Shown here: positions 11,371 to 24,399 of the stretch, in pieces
Layout: each line of letters begins with the position of its first letter
Position numbering within the stretch: position 1 is the stretch's first letter
NCBI RefSeq assembly: GCF_021869535.1
Contig: NW_026262668.1
Location: forward strand, 138,433,635 to 138,497,634
Direction of reading: 5' to 3'
From: Mytilus californianus
Lineage: Eukaryota > Mollusca > Bivalvia > Mytilida > Mytilidae
Length of the DNA stretch: 64,000 nucleotides
Program-made: the position numbers and the translations under genes
The notes under the pieces: generated by a model
What the model saw: only the letters and a program-made list of their open reading frames with translations
Told to the model about the DNA's origin: nothing
The model's database searches: none

Positions 11371-12294
11371 ATATTGCAATTAAGTACAGTGTATACCTTT
11401 GTTATAATTATTATTACAAGTCCCCCTTTTTTTGATGCTGTAGTAATTTACAAGTTATTACTATTCTACAAAGTAATCATTTTACAAAATTTTACCATAC
11501 AACAAGGTAATAATTTCAAGTTCCTTCATTTTTACTTTATGCAGTTGTAATTGTAAACGAATTTATCGCTTTTCACAAAATATTCCTTTGTGGAAAGTAC
11601 CACCTCTTTCACTTCATAATTAGTATATTGGTAAGGGGATGGACCAAGCTGTATTCTCGAATAAATTGTACAAAGGAAATATTAGAGTTAAATTTTCTAT
11701 AACGAATCAAACCGTTTTGCTTCCAAGTGAAACAACATTTATTATTCGAGAGAATATTCGAATGTCTAATAATACCTGTAAATCTGTAGTCTAACCGTTT
11801 TGGACAATGTTACGTTTATGATACGTTTTATGTTGACTGAACAGAAAAAGAACATATCTGTATTTTTTATTTTAAATGTGGATTATAAACAAATTTGAAG
11901 TTTAGTGACTTTTTTTGTTATCTTCTGACTTTTACCAGCTGTCATTTGAGATGAAAGGTAATACTGTTACTTGTTAGTTAAGAATGTTAGTATTGTAACA
12001 TGCCGGATCATTGCTCATGTTTTTCAAGATACTTAAGATATTTAAAATGGCTCTATTCTTTGTTTTGTTTCTTTAAATTATCTCGACGTATCTAGAGGCT
12101 ATTCGCATGTCTATAAACGTTGACAAGCATATGCAGTGGTACGAAATTTTAAACAGTGACCCGATATCTGTTTTTTTTTTTAAATTTATATATTTAGTAT
12201 AGAGTCAGATCTCCTTATTTTAGAACTGAAAGGATTATTTTTGGGGTTGCAAAATTATTTATGAACAAGCACACAAACCTTGACTCTGTCAACT
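11371..12294. other. No feature recognised
   Basis: AT-rich unique sequence. I see no exon, RNA gene or repeat that can be supported here. Confidence 0.5.
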
Positions 12295-12375
12295 TCACGA
12301 TATAACCTTGCGGTATATAGGAATTATACCATTTAGGCTGGTAATTATGATTTTTTTATGTTTAATTTGGGCAAA

Positions 12376-12850
12376 ATAGGTTAACCGATGTTTAGATTTC
12401 ATCAATCGATTAAAAAGATGAAAACAAGGTAACAAATAAAACTGAGGGATCGCATGAACTCCAAAGGGAGCGAAGCCGAGGGCGTCAATAGGGTAAGCCT
12501 CTCCTGCTATGCATGCATAATCAATCATGCGAATGGACACTCAGTCAAATGACCACAATAGGGCTGATAGGACACAATCGGTACATTTGGTTATCTGACC
12601 ACTATTCCGGTATCTAACTATTCCGGTATCTAATTATTCCGGTATCTATAACTATTCCGGTATCTAACTATTCCGGTATCTAACTTTTCCGGTATCTAAC
12701 TATTCCGGTATCTAACTATTCCGGTATCTAAGCTCTTAGACCGCGAAAAAACGTCGCTAGTGAGTTGAGATATAGACACATCGTATCGGTCAACCAATTC
12801 GTGATGATGACTGCAATACCTACGTAGTGTCGATTTCAGTTGATATGTGA
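12376..12850 (-). mobile_element. Penelope-like element 3' end (RT C-terminus plus 3' tail)
   Basis: Read on the minus strand, 12,830-12,735 encodes NELVDRYDVSISQLTSDVFS, the C-terminal end typical of a Penelope-like reverse transcriptase. The 3' tail follows, with ATAGCAGGAGAGGCTTACCC near 12,515. Sequences from the same family recur at 39,590-40,285 and 41,430-41,870. The 16-bp minisatellite at 12,598-12,732 expanded inside the 3' tail. Confidence 0.7.
12598..12732. repeat. 16-bp minisatellite, 8-9 copies
   Basis: Unit CTATTCCGGTATCTAA, nearly perfect, with one 2-bp insertion. It lies inside the Penelope-like 3' tail; the other two family members in the window lack the expansion. Confidence 0.93.
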
Positions 12851-13019
12851 ATGCGTATGCTTATAAAATAATATAAAGGTCTTAAGTATCAGCAAGTTTT
12901 AAACAACGTTTTAGGGGAGACATCAATCTTTATAAAGATAAACCATGTATTATGAATTTCAGTTGACAGTAGAAAAAAATTATTTCCAAAATTGCATTGG
13001 AACATCCATCGCCCAGTAG

Positions 13020-13245
13020 CTAGGATGAAATTTGAAAAAATAGGCAGGACAGGATTTTTGAGTAAAAAAAAAGGCAGGATGAGATTATTTGCAAAAAAAA
13101 AGGCAGGATGACAATTTATGTAAAACAAAAAGTCAGGATAAACTAAAAAAAAAAAGGCAGGACCGAATAGAGTGAAAAATAAAAAGGCAGGACCGAATAG
13201 AGGGAAAAATAAAAAGGCAGGACCGAATTTTTCATCCTAGCCCCC
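13020..13245. repeat. Degenerate 28-30 bp repeat of AAAAAGGCAGGA blocks
   Basis: Six or seven units of the form AAAAAAGGCAGGACNGAAT, increasingly regular toward 13,230, then a C-rich run. This is a small minisatellite in AT-rich sequence. Confidence 0.75.
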
Positions 13246-13329
13246 CCCCTCATAAAAATCAAATGGTAGCTCCCTAGTTCTACAGGAAATGTCGTTCTAA
13301 CTTTTTGTAAAGCAAAAGATGATCATTAA

Positions 13330-13564
13330 ATTTAGATAAGAAATGGTCATAATTACAAAGAATTAACAACTAACATACCTAATTCCTTCAAATAAACCAT
13401 TCGATTATGATGTAGTATCATCTAAGATACTTTATTTTCTTAAAATCAACCTGTCAATGACAAGGAAATAACATCTGAGATACATTACTTCCCCAAACTT
13501 AGCCATCAATTACAAAAGCAGTAACAACTAAGACAACTAATTCCCAAAACCAATCAGTCATTTA
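13330..13564. repeat. Diverged left flank of the 52-bp satellite
   Basis: Units recognisable by GTAACATCTRAGATRC and TTTCCCCAAA blocks, but only loosely similar to one another. The sequence sharpens into the regular 52-bp array at about 13,565. Decayed edges beside a homogeneous core are typical of unequal-exchange satellites. Confidence 0.75.
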
Positions 13565-16500
13565 CAATGAAGTAACATCCAAGATGCCATATTTCCCCCA
13601 TATCAATCTATCATTTACAATGAAGTAACATCTAAGATGCCTTATTTCCCCATATCAATCTATCATTTACAATGAAGTAACATCTAAGATGCCATATTTC
13701 CCCATATCAATCAGTCATTTACAATGAAGTAACATCTAAGATGCCATACTTCCCCATATCAATCTATCATTTACAATGAAGTAACATCTAAGATGCCATA
13801 TTTCCCCATATCAATCTGTCATTTACAATGAAGTAACATCTAAGATGCCATATTTCCCCCATATCAATCAGTCATTTACAATGAAGTAACATCTAAGATG
13901 CCATATATTTCCCCATATCAATCTATCATTTACAATGAAGTAACATCTAAGATGCCTTATTTTCCCATATCAATCTATCATTTACAATGAAGTAACATCT
14001 AAGATGCCATATTTCCCCATATCAATCTGTCATTTACAAAGAAGTAACATCTAAGATGCCTTATTTCCCAATATCAATCTGTCATTTACAAAGAAGTAAC
14101 ATCTAAGATGCCTTATTTCCCAATATCAATCAGTCATTTACAAAGAAGTAACATCAAAGATGCCTTATTTCCCCATATCAATCAGTCATTTACAATGAAG
14201 TAACATCTAAGATGCCTTATTTCCCCCATATTAATCTGTCATTTACAATGAAGTAACATCTAAGATGCCATATTTCACCATATCAATCAGTCATTTACAA
14301 TGAAGTAACATCTAAGATGCCTTATTTCCCCATATTAATCTATCATTTACAATGAAGTAACATCCAAGATGCCATATTTCCCCATATCAATCTGTCATTT
14401 ACAATGAAGTAACATCTAAGATGCCATATTTCCCCATATCAATCTGTCATTTACAAAGAAATAACATCCAAGATGCCATATTTCCCCATATCAATCTGTC
14501 ATTTACAATGAAGTAACATCTAAGATGCCTTATTTCCCCATATCAACCTGTCATTTACAATGAAGTAACATCTAAGATGCCATATTTCCCCATATCAATC
14601 TGTCATTTACAATGAAGTAACATCCAAGATGCCTTATTTCCCCATATCAACCTGTCATTACATCCAAGATGCCTTATTTCCCCATATCAACCTGTCATTT
14701 ACAAAGAAGTAACATCTAAGATGCCATATTTCCCCATATCAATCTATCATTTACAATGAAGTAACATCCAAGATGCCTTATTTCCCCATATCAACCTGCC
14801 ATTTACAATGAAGTAACATCTAAGATGCCTTATTTCCCCATATCAATCTATCATTTACAATGAAGTAACATCTGAGATGCCTTATTTCCCCATATCAACC
14901 TGTCATTTACAATGAAGTAACATCCAAGATGCCTTATTTCCCCCATATCAATCTATCATTTACAATGAAGTAACATCTAAGATGCCTTATTTCCCCATAT
15001 CAACCTGTCATTTACAATGAAGTAACATCTAAGATGCCATATTTCCCCATATCAATCTGTCATTTACAAAGAAGTAGCATCTAAGATGCCATATTTCCCC
15101 CATATCAATTTGTCATTTACAAAGCAGTAACATCTAAGATGCCATATTTCCCCATATCAATCTATCATTTATGATGAAGTAACATCTAAGATGCCTTATT
15201 TCCCCATATCAACCTGTCATTTACAATGAAGTAACATCTAAGATGCCATATTTCCCCCATATCAATCTATCATTTACAATGAAGTAACATCCAAGATGCT
15301 ATATTTCCTAATATCAACCTGTCATTTACAAAGAAGTAACATCTAAGATGCCATATTTCCCCATATCAATCTGTCATTTACAATGAAGTAACATCTAAGA
15401 TGCCTTATTTCCCCATATCAACCAGTCATTTACAAATAAGTAACATCTAAGATGCCATATTTCCCCCATATCAATCTGTCATTTACAATGAAGTAACATC
15501 CAAGATGCCATATTTCCCCATATCAATCTGTCATTTACAATGAAGTAACATCTAAGATGCCATATTTCCCCATATCAATCTGTCATTTACAAAGAAATAA
15601 CATCTAAGATGCCATATTTCCCTATATCAATCTATCATTTACAATGAAGTAACATCTAAGATGCCTTATTTCCCCCATATTAATCTGTCATTTACAATGA
15701 AGTAACATCTAAGATGCCATATTTCACCATATCAATCAGTCATTTACAATGAATTAACATCTAAGATGCCATATTTCCCCATATCAATCTGTCATTTACA
15801 ATGAAGTAACATCTAAGATGCCATATTTCCCCATATCAATCTGTCATTTACAAAGAAATAACATCTAAGATGCCATATTTCCCCATATCAATCTATCATT
15901 TACAATGAAGTAACATCTAAGATGCCTTATTTCCCCATATCAACCTGTCATTTACAATGAAGTAACATCTAAGATGCCATATTTCCCCATATCAATCTAT
16001 CATTTACAATGAAGTAACATCTAAGATGCCATATTTCCCAATATCAATCTATCATATAATGAAGTAACATCCAAGATGCTATATTTCCCCATATCAATCT
16101 ATCATTTACAATGAAGTAACATCTAAGATGCCATATTTTCCCATATCAATCAGTCATTTACAATGAAGTAACATCTAAGATGCCATATTTCCCCATATCA
16201 ATCTATCATTTACAATGAAGTGACATCTAAGATGCCATATTTCCCCATATCAATCTGTCATTTACAATGAAGTAACATCTAAGATGCCTTATTTCCCCAT
16301 ATCAACCTGTCATTTACAATGAAGTAACATCTAAGATGCCATATTTCCCCATATCAATCTGTCATTTACAATGAAGTAACATCCAAGATGCCTTATTTCC
16401 CCATATCAACCTGTCATTACATCCAAGATGCCTTATTTCCCCATATCAACCTGTCATTTACAAAGAAGTAACATCTAAGATGCCATATTTCCCCATATCA

Positions 16501-19500
16501 ATCTATCATTTACAATGAAGTAACATCCAAGATGCCTTATTTCCCCATATCAACCTGCCATTTACAATGAAGTAACATCTAAGATGCCTTATTTCCCCAT
16601 ATCAATCTATCATTTACAATGAAGTAACATCTGAGATGCCTTATTTCCCCATATCAACCTGTCATTTACAATGAAGTAACATCCAAGATGCCTTATTTCC
16701 CCCATATCAATCTATCATTTACAATGAAGTAACATCTAAGATGCCTTATTTCCCCATATCAACCTGTCATTTACAATGAAGTAACATCTAAGATGCCATA
16801 TTTCCCCATATCAATCTGTCATTTACAAAGAAGTAGCATCTAAGATGACATATTTCCCCCATATCAATTTGTCATTTACAAAGCAGTAACATCTAAGATG
16901 CCATATTTCCCCATATCAATCTATCATTTATGATGAAGTAACATCTAAGATGCCTTATTTCCCCATATCAACCTGTCATTTACAATGAAGTAACATCTAA
17001 GATGCCATATTTCCCCCATATCAATCTATCATTTACAATGAAGTAACATCCAAGATGCTATATTTCCTAATATCAACCTGTCATTTACAAAGAAGTAACA
17101 TCTAAGATGCCATATTTCCCCATATCAATCTGTCATTTACAATGAAGTAACATCTAAGATGCCTTATTTCCCCATATCAACCTGTCATTTACAAATAAGT
17201 AACATCTAAGATGCCATATTTCCCCCATATCAATCTGTCATTTACAATGAAGTAACATCTAAGATGCCATATTTCCCCCATATCAATCTGTCATTTACAA
17301 AGAAGTAACATCCAAGATACCTTATTTCCCCATATCAATCTGTCATTTACAATGAAGTAACATCTAAGATGCCACATTTCCCCATTTCAATCTATCATTT
17401 ACAATGAAGTAACATCTAAGATGCCATATTTCCCCCATATCAATCAGTCATTTACAATGAAGTAACATCTAAGATGCCATATTTCCCCATATCAATCTAT
17501 CATTTACAATGAAGTAACATCTAAGATGCCATATTTCCCCCATATCAATCTGTCATTTACAATGAAGTAACATCTAAGATGCCTTATTTTCCCATATCAA
17601 TCTATCATTTACAATGAAGTAACATCTAAGATGCCATATTTCCCCATATCAATCTGTCATTTACAAAGAAGTAACATCTAAGATGCCTTATTTCCCCATA
17701 TCAATCTGTCATTTACAATGAAGTAACATCTAAGATGCCTTATTTCCCCATATCAACCTGTCATTTACAAAGAAGTAACATTTAAGATGCCATATTTCCC
17801 CCATATCAATCTATCATGTACAATGAAGTAACATCTAAGATGCCTTATTTCCCCATATCAATCTGTCATTTACAATGAAGTAACATCCAAGATGCCTTAT
17901 TTCCCCATATCAACCTGTCATTTACAATGAAGTAACATCTGAGATGCCATATTTCCCCCATATCAATCTATCATATACAATGAAGTAACATCTAAGATGT
18001 CTTATTTCCCCATATCAATCTGTCATTTACAATGAAGTAACATCTAAGATGCCATATTTCCCCCATATCAATCTATCATTTACAATGAAGTAACATCTAA
18101 GATGTCTTATTTCCCCATATCAATCTGTCATTTACAATGAAGTAACATCTAAGATGCCTTATTTCCCCATATCAACCTGTCATTTACAAAGAAGTAACAT
18201 CTAAGATGCCATATTTCCCCCATATCAATCTATCATGTACAATGAAGTAACATCTAAGATGCCTTATTTCCCCATATCAATCTGTCATTTACAATGAAGT
18301 AACATCCAAGATGCCTTATTTCCCCATATCAACCTGTCATTTACAATGAAGTAACATCTAAGATGCCATATTTCCCCATATCAATCTGTCATTTACAAAG
18401 AAGTAACATCTAAGATGCCATATTTCCCCCATATCAATCTGTCATTTACAATGAAGTAACATCTAAGATGCCTTGTTTCCCCATATCAACCTGTCATTTA
18501 CAATGAAGTAACATCTAAGATGCCATATTTCCCCATATCAATCTGTCATTTACAATGAAGTAACATCTAAGATGCCTTATTTCACCATATTAATCTGTCA
18601 TTTACAATGAAGTAACATCTAAGATGCCATATTTCACCATATCAATCAGTCATTTACAATGAAGTAACATCTAAGATGCCTTATTTCCCCATATCAACCT
18701 GTCATTTACAATGAAGTAACATCTAAGATGCCATATTTCCCCATATCAATCTATCATTTACAATGAAGTAACATCTAAGATGCCATATTTCCCCATATCA
18801 ATCTGTCATTTACAAAGAAGTAACATCTAAGATGCCATATTTCCCCCTATCAATCTGTCATTTACAATGAAGTAACATCTAAGATGCCATATTTCCCCCA
18901 TGTCAATCTATCATTTACAATGAAGTAACATCTAAGATGCCATATTTCCCCCATATCAATCTATCATTTACAATGAAGTAACATCTAAGATGCCTTATTT
19001 CCCCATATCAATCTGTCATTTACAATGAAGTAACATCTAAGATGCCTTATTTCCCCATATCAACCTGTCATTTACAAAGAAGTAACACCTAAGATGCCAT
19101 ATTTCCCCCATATCAATCTATCATGTACAATGAAGTAACATCTAAGATGCCTTATTTCCCCATATCAATCTGTCATTTACAATGAAGTAACATCCAAGAT
19201 GCCTTATTTCCCCATATCAACCTGTCATTTACAATGAAGTAACATCTAAGATGCCATATTTCCCCATATCAATCTGTCATTTACAATGAAGTAACATCTA
19301 AGATGCCTTGTTTCCCCATATCAACCTGTCATTTACAATGAAGTAACATCTAAGATGCCATATTTCCCCCTATCAATCTGTCATTTACAATGAAGTAACA
19401 TCTAAGATGCCATATTTCCCCCATATCAATCTATCATTTACAATGAAGTAACATCTAAGATGCCATATTTCCCCCATATCAATCTATCATTTACAATGAA

Positions 19501-21795
19501 GTAACATCTAAGATGCCTTATTTCCCCATATCAATCTGTCATTTACAATGAAGTAACATCTAAGATGCCTTATTTCCCCATATCAACCTGTCATTTACAA
19601 AGAAGTAACATCTAAGATGGAATATTTCCCCCATATCAATCTATCATGTACAATGAAGTAACATCTAAGATGCCTTATTTCCCCATATCAATCTGTCATT
19701 TACAATGAAGTAACATCCAAGATGCCTTATTTCCCCATATCAACCTGTCATTTACAATGAAGTAACATCTAAGATGCCATATTTCCCCATATCAATCTGT
19801 CTTTTACAAAGAAGTAACATCTAAGATGCCATATTTCCCCCATATCAATCTGTCATTTACAATGAAGTAACATCTAAGATGCCTTGTTTCCCCATATCAA
19901 CCTGTCATTTACAATGAAGTAACATCCAAGATGCCATATTTCCCCATATCAATCTGTCATTTACAATGAAGTAACATCTAAGATGCCATATTTCCCCATA
20001 TCAATCTGTCATTTACAATGAAGTAACATCTAAGATGCCATATTTCCCCATATCAATCTGTCATTTACAATGAAGTAACATCTAAGATGCCTTATTTCAC
20101 CATATCAATCTGTCATTGACAATGAAGTAACATCTAAGATGCCATATTTCACCATATCAATCAGTCATTTACAATGAACTAACATCTAAGATGCCTTATT
20201 TCTCCATATCAACCTGTCATTTACAATGAAGTAACATCTAAGATGCCATATTTCCCCCATATCAATCTGTCATTTACAATGAAGTAACATCTAAGATGCC
20301 ATATTTCCCCCATATCAATCTGTCATTTACAAAGAAGTAACATCCAAGATACCTTATTTCCCCATATCAATCTGTCATTTACAATAAAGTAACATCTAAG
20401 ATGCCATATTTCCCCATTTCAATCTATCATTTACAATGAAGTAACATCTAAGATGCCATATTTCCCCCATATCAATCAGTCATTTACAATGAAGTAACAT
20501 CTAAGATGCCATGTTTCCCCCATATCAATCTGTCATTTACAATGAAGTAACATCTAAGATGCCTTATTTTCCCATATCAATCTATCATTTACAATGAAGT
20601 AACATCTAAGATGCCATATTTCCCCATATCAATCTGTCATTTACAAAGAAGTAACATCTAAGATGCCTTATTTCCCCATATCAATCAGTCATTTACAAAG
20701 AAGTAACATCAAAGATGCCTTATTTCCCCATATCAATCTGTCATTTACAATGAAGTAACATCTAAGATGCCTTATTTCCCCATATCAATCAGTCATTTAC
20801 AATGAAGTAACATCTAAGATGCCTTATTTCCCCATATCAATGTGTCATTTACAATGAAGTAACATCTAAGATGCCTTATTTCCCCATATCAATCAGTCAT
20901 TTACAATGAAGTAACATCTAAGATGCCTTATTTCCCCATATCAATCTATCATTTACAATGAAGTAACATCCAAGATGCCATATTTCCCCATATCAATCTG
21001 TCATTTACAATGAAGTAACATCTAAGATGCCATATTTCCCCATATCAATCTGTCATTTACAAAGAAATAACATCTAAGATGCCATATTTCCCCATATCAA
21101 TCTATCATTTACAATGAAGTAACATCTAAGAAGCCTTATTTCCCCATATCAACCTGTCATTTACAATGAAGTAACATCTAAGATGCCATATTTCCCCATA
21201 TCAATCTATCATTTACAATGAAGTAACATCTAAGATGCCATATTTCCCCATATCAATCTATCATATAATGAAGTAACATCCAAGATGCTATATTTCCCCC
21301 ATATCAATCTATCATCCAAGATGCCTTATTTCCCCATATCAATCTATCATTTACAATGAAGTAACATCTAAGATGCCTTATTTCCCCATATCAACCTGTC
21401 ATTTGCAATGAAGTAACATCTAAGATGCCATATTTCCCCATATCAATCTATCATTTACAATGAAGTAACATCTAAGATGCCTTATTTCCCCATATCAATC
21501 TGTCATTTTCAAAGAAGTAACATCTAAGATGCCATATTTACCCCTATCAATCTGTCATTGACAATGAAGTAACATCTAAGATGCCATATTTCCCCCATAT
21601 CAATCTATCATTTACAATGAAGTAACATCTAAGATGCCATATTTCCCCTATATCAACCTGTCATTTACAAAGAAGTAACATCTAAGATGCCATATTTCCC
21701 CATATCAATCTGTCATTTACAAAGAAGTAACATCTAAGATGCCATATTTCCCCGTATCAATCTGTTATTTACAATGAAGTAACATCTAAGACGAC
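13565..21795. repeat. Homogeneous 52-bp satellite core, about 158 copies
   Basis: The unit is ATTTACAATGAAGTAACATC, TAAGATGCCATATTTCCCCA, TATCAATCTGTC, 52 bp in all. Variants alternate at a few positions: CCATATT/CCTTATT, CCCC/CCCCC, ATCTGTC/ACCTGTC/ATCTATC/ATCAGTC, and AATGAAG/AAAGAAG. Rare private variants show long-range duplication: 14,480-15,490 recurs 1,759 bp downstream, and 15,780-16,090 recurs 5,209 bp downstream. A variant ending CATGTACAATG recurs at 17,815, 18,234, 19,122 and 19,645. No open reading frame of note. Confidence 0.97.
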
Positions 21796-22039
21796 TCATT
21801 CCTCCAAATAAATATGCAAATTGTAAATAAGTAACCTCTAAAAAGCATTATCCCCCAAAATAATTTGTCAATAACAATGAAGAAACATCAAAGATGCCAT
21901 AATCCCCCCTCCAATCAACCTGTTAATCACAAAAAAAAAAGAAATATAGGATATATCTTATTTTCCAAATCAATCTGTCACTCACAAAGAAGTAACATGT
22001 CTTATTATTTTGGGGATGTATAAATACCCGTCCACGTCT
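21796..22039. repeat. Diverged right flank of the 52-bp satellite
   Basis: Units with longer A and C runs and a weaker match to the core unit continue to the boundary of the inserted dispersed repeat. Confidence 0.7.
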
Positions 22040-22491
22040 ACTCTGTGTTTTTGTTAGATGTATTTCTATTTGTATCCATCTGATGAGTTAAGCCTTTTTC
22101 AACTGATTTTTATAGTTTGTTCTTATGTTGTACTGTTACACCACTGTCCCAGGTTAGGGGGAGTGTTGAGCGCTCACAAACATTTTTAACCCCGCCACAT
22201 TCTTTATGTGTCTGTCCGAAGTCAGGAGCCTGTAGTTCAGTGGTTGTCATTGCTTCATGTCTGCCATATTTGTTTTTCGTAAATTGTTTTGTTATAAATT
22301 AGGCCGATAGTTTTCTCAATTGAATTGTTTCATATTTTTTATGTCGGGGCCTTTTATAGCCGACCATACGGTATGGGTTTTTCTTATTGTTGAAGGTCGT
22401 ACGGTTGCCTATAATTGCTTACATCCACTTCATTTGAACTTTGATGGATAGATGTCTTATTGGCAAACATACCACATCTCCTTATTTTTAT
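22040..22491 (-). mobile_element. Mytilus-type dispersed repeat inserted in satellite flank
   Basis: Reverse-complement copy of the element at 10,600. It carries CTGATGAGTTAAGCC, CACTGTCCCAGGTTAGGGGG, CCCGCCACATTC, GGGGCCTTTTATAGCCGACC and, last, GGCAAACATACCACATCTCC. Satellite-like units resume at 22,500. Confidence 0.85.
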
Positions 22492-22499
22492 AAAGATGA

Positions 22500-23375
22500 C
22501 TTAGTTCCCACTAGATCAATTTGTCAATTAAAAAGAGGTAACATCAAATATGACTTATTTCCCCAAATCAATCTGTCAATAACAAAGACGTAACATCTAA
22601 GATACCTTATTTCCCAAATCAATCCATCAATAACAAAGACGTAATATCAAAGATACATTATTTCCCCAAAATCAATCCATCAATAACAAAGACGTAACAT
22701 CTAAGATACCTTATTTCCCAAAAATAAATCTGTCAATAACAAAGACGTTACATCTAAGATACCTTATTTCCCAAAAATCAAATTATCAATTACAAAGACG
22801 TAACATTTAAGATACCTTATTTCCCAAAATTAAATCTGTCAATAACAAAGACGTTACATCTAAGATACTTTATTTCCCAAAATTCAAATAACCAATTACA
22901 AAGACGTAACATTTAAGATACCCTATTTCCCAAAAATCAATCCATCAATAACAAAGACGTAACATCAAAGATACCTTATTTCCCCAAATCAATCTGTCAA
23001 TAACAAACTCACTTTAAAGGCGTAACATCGAGGATACCTTAATTTGTCCAAATCAATCAGTAATTAACAAAAACGTAACATCTTAGATACCGCATTTCTA
23101 AAATTCAATCTGTCAATGCAATCTGTCTAACATCTTAGGTGCCGTAGTTCCCAAATCAATATGTCCATGACAAAGGAGTTACATATAAGATTCCTTATAT
23201 TCCCAACTCAATCTGTCCATGAGAAAGAAGTAACATCTGAAGTGTCGTATTTCTTTCCTCCAATGAATTTGTCAATTACAAAGGAATATCACTTAAAATG
23301 CATTATTTCTTAATCAATATGTCAATTACAATGAAGGAACATCTAAGATACCTTTTTCCAAAACCAGTCTGTTCT
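22500..23375. repeat. Diverged 55-60 bp relatives of the 52-bp satellite
   Basis: Units contain CAATAACAAAGACGTAACAT, CTAAGATACCTTATTTCCCA and an AAATCAATCTGTC block. They are clearly related to the core unit but longer and heterogeneous, and they fade into unique sequence after 23,375. Confidence 0.85.
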
Positions 23376-24150
23376 AACTATTAAAGAAACATACACTTTA
23401 AAAAATTGTATCGAAGGACATTTTAAACCCCCCAAAAAATGATTTGGATCTGAATGATAACATATAGATTTACTTCCAATAGAATTTTGGTTTTGACATT
23501 TTTAACTACTCAAAACTGTCCAAAAACCTACACAAATTGTAGTTTCGAGATATCTTTAGGCAAGTTCAGAAATAAGACATGATAATGTCAAATTATCAAA
23601 ATAGGAAATAAAGCTACGATAATGCGATTTTTTTGTAAGGTTTGAATTACTTTTTTGAAAATTATCCGTGTGTAAGATAAATTCAGTCCTACTTCTTTGT
23701 TTAGTATATTTTATATAAAATATTAGATATGAAACTTTGATTCATCATAATTCCAGCTATAAATTATATTAACGCATTTATATTAAAATGTATTTGGAAC
23801 CAGTCTAAACAAGGTAATTGTATTAAGGCGAATTATACGCCACTAGGCGGTATTTCAGATTTTGTTGAAAAAGATATGTTATTGCAGTAAACATTTCCTT
23901 TTTGATGATATGAAAATATTTATGGTTTCTCATTCGTTTTATAAGTGATGCATGAAAAGACATTAAAAAAACTAAGATTTAGCAGGGTGACGCCGGTACG
24001 ACGTTACTTTGTCGTTATGACGCATTTTTTTTACTCTACATATCAAAACTAATTTATTTCTACTGAAAAATCTACAAATCGCAATTTAAGGTGAAAAAAT
24101 GTATATCATTCGCTGCTTTTTTTTATAGACCTACAGTAGTTCATATTTTT
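23376..24150. other. No feature recognised
   Basis: AT-rich unique sequence with no supported exon or repeat. Confidence 0.5.
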
Positions 24151-24385
24151 TTATTGACTTTCCATAGAAGTAGAAATGCTACATATATCATTTTTTTTAT
24201 TGACTGTATCCATGGAAGTAGAAATGCTACATATATAATTTTTTTTATTGACTGTATCCATGGAAGTAGAAATGCTACATATATCTTTTTTTTTTATTGA
24301 CTGTATCCATGGAAGTAGAAATGCTACATATATCATTTTTTATTGACTGTATCTATAGAAGTAGAAATGCTACATACACATCATT
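24151..24385. repeat. About 49-bp tandem repeat, five copies
   Basis: The unit contains TTTTTTATTGACTGTATCCA, TGGAAGTAGAAATGCTACAT and ATATCATT. The first and last copies are more diverged. Translation gives repeating DTVNKKNDICSISTS-type peptides, which I treat as coincidental. Confidence 0.9.
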
Positions 24386-24399
24386 TTTTTTCGTTATTC

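Noticed and set aside
12295..12540. 81-codon minus frame starting MSIRMIDYACIAGEAYPIDA
   Set aside because: It reads through the noncoding tail of a Penelope-like element; the related tails at 39,590 and 41,430 do not keep the frame.
13565..21795. Regular 52-bp repetition resembling a CRISPR array
   Set aside because: There are no unique spacers; the whole unit repeats. The region is from a eukaryotic genome with introns, so it is a satellite.
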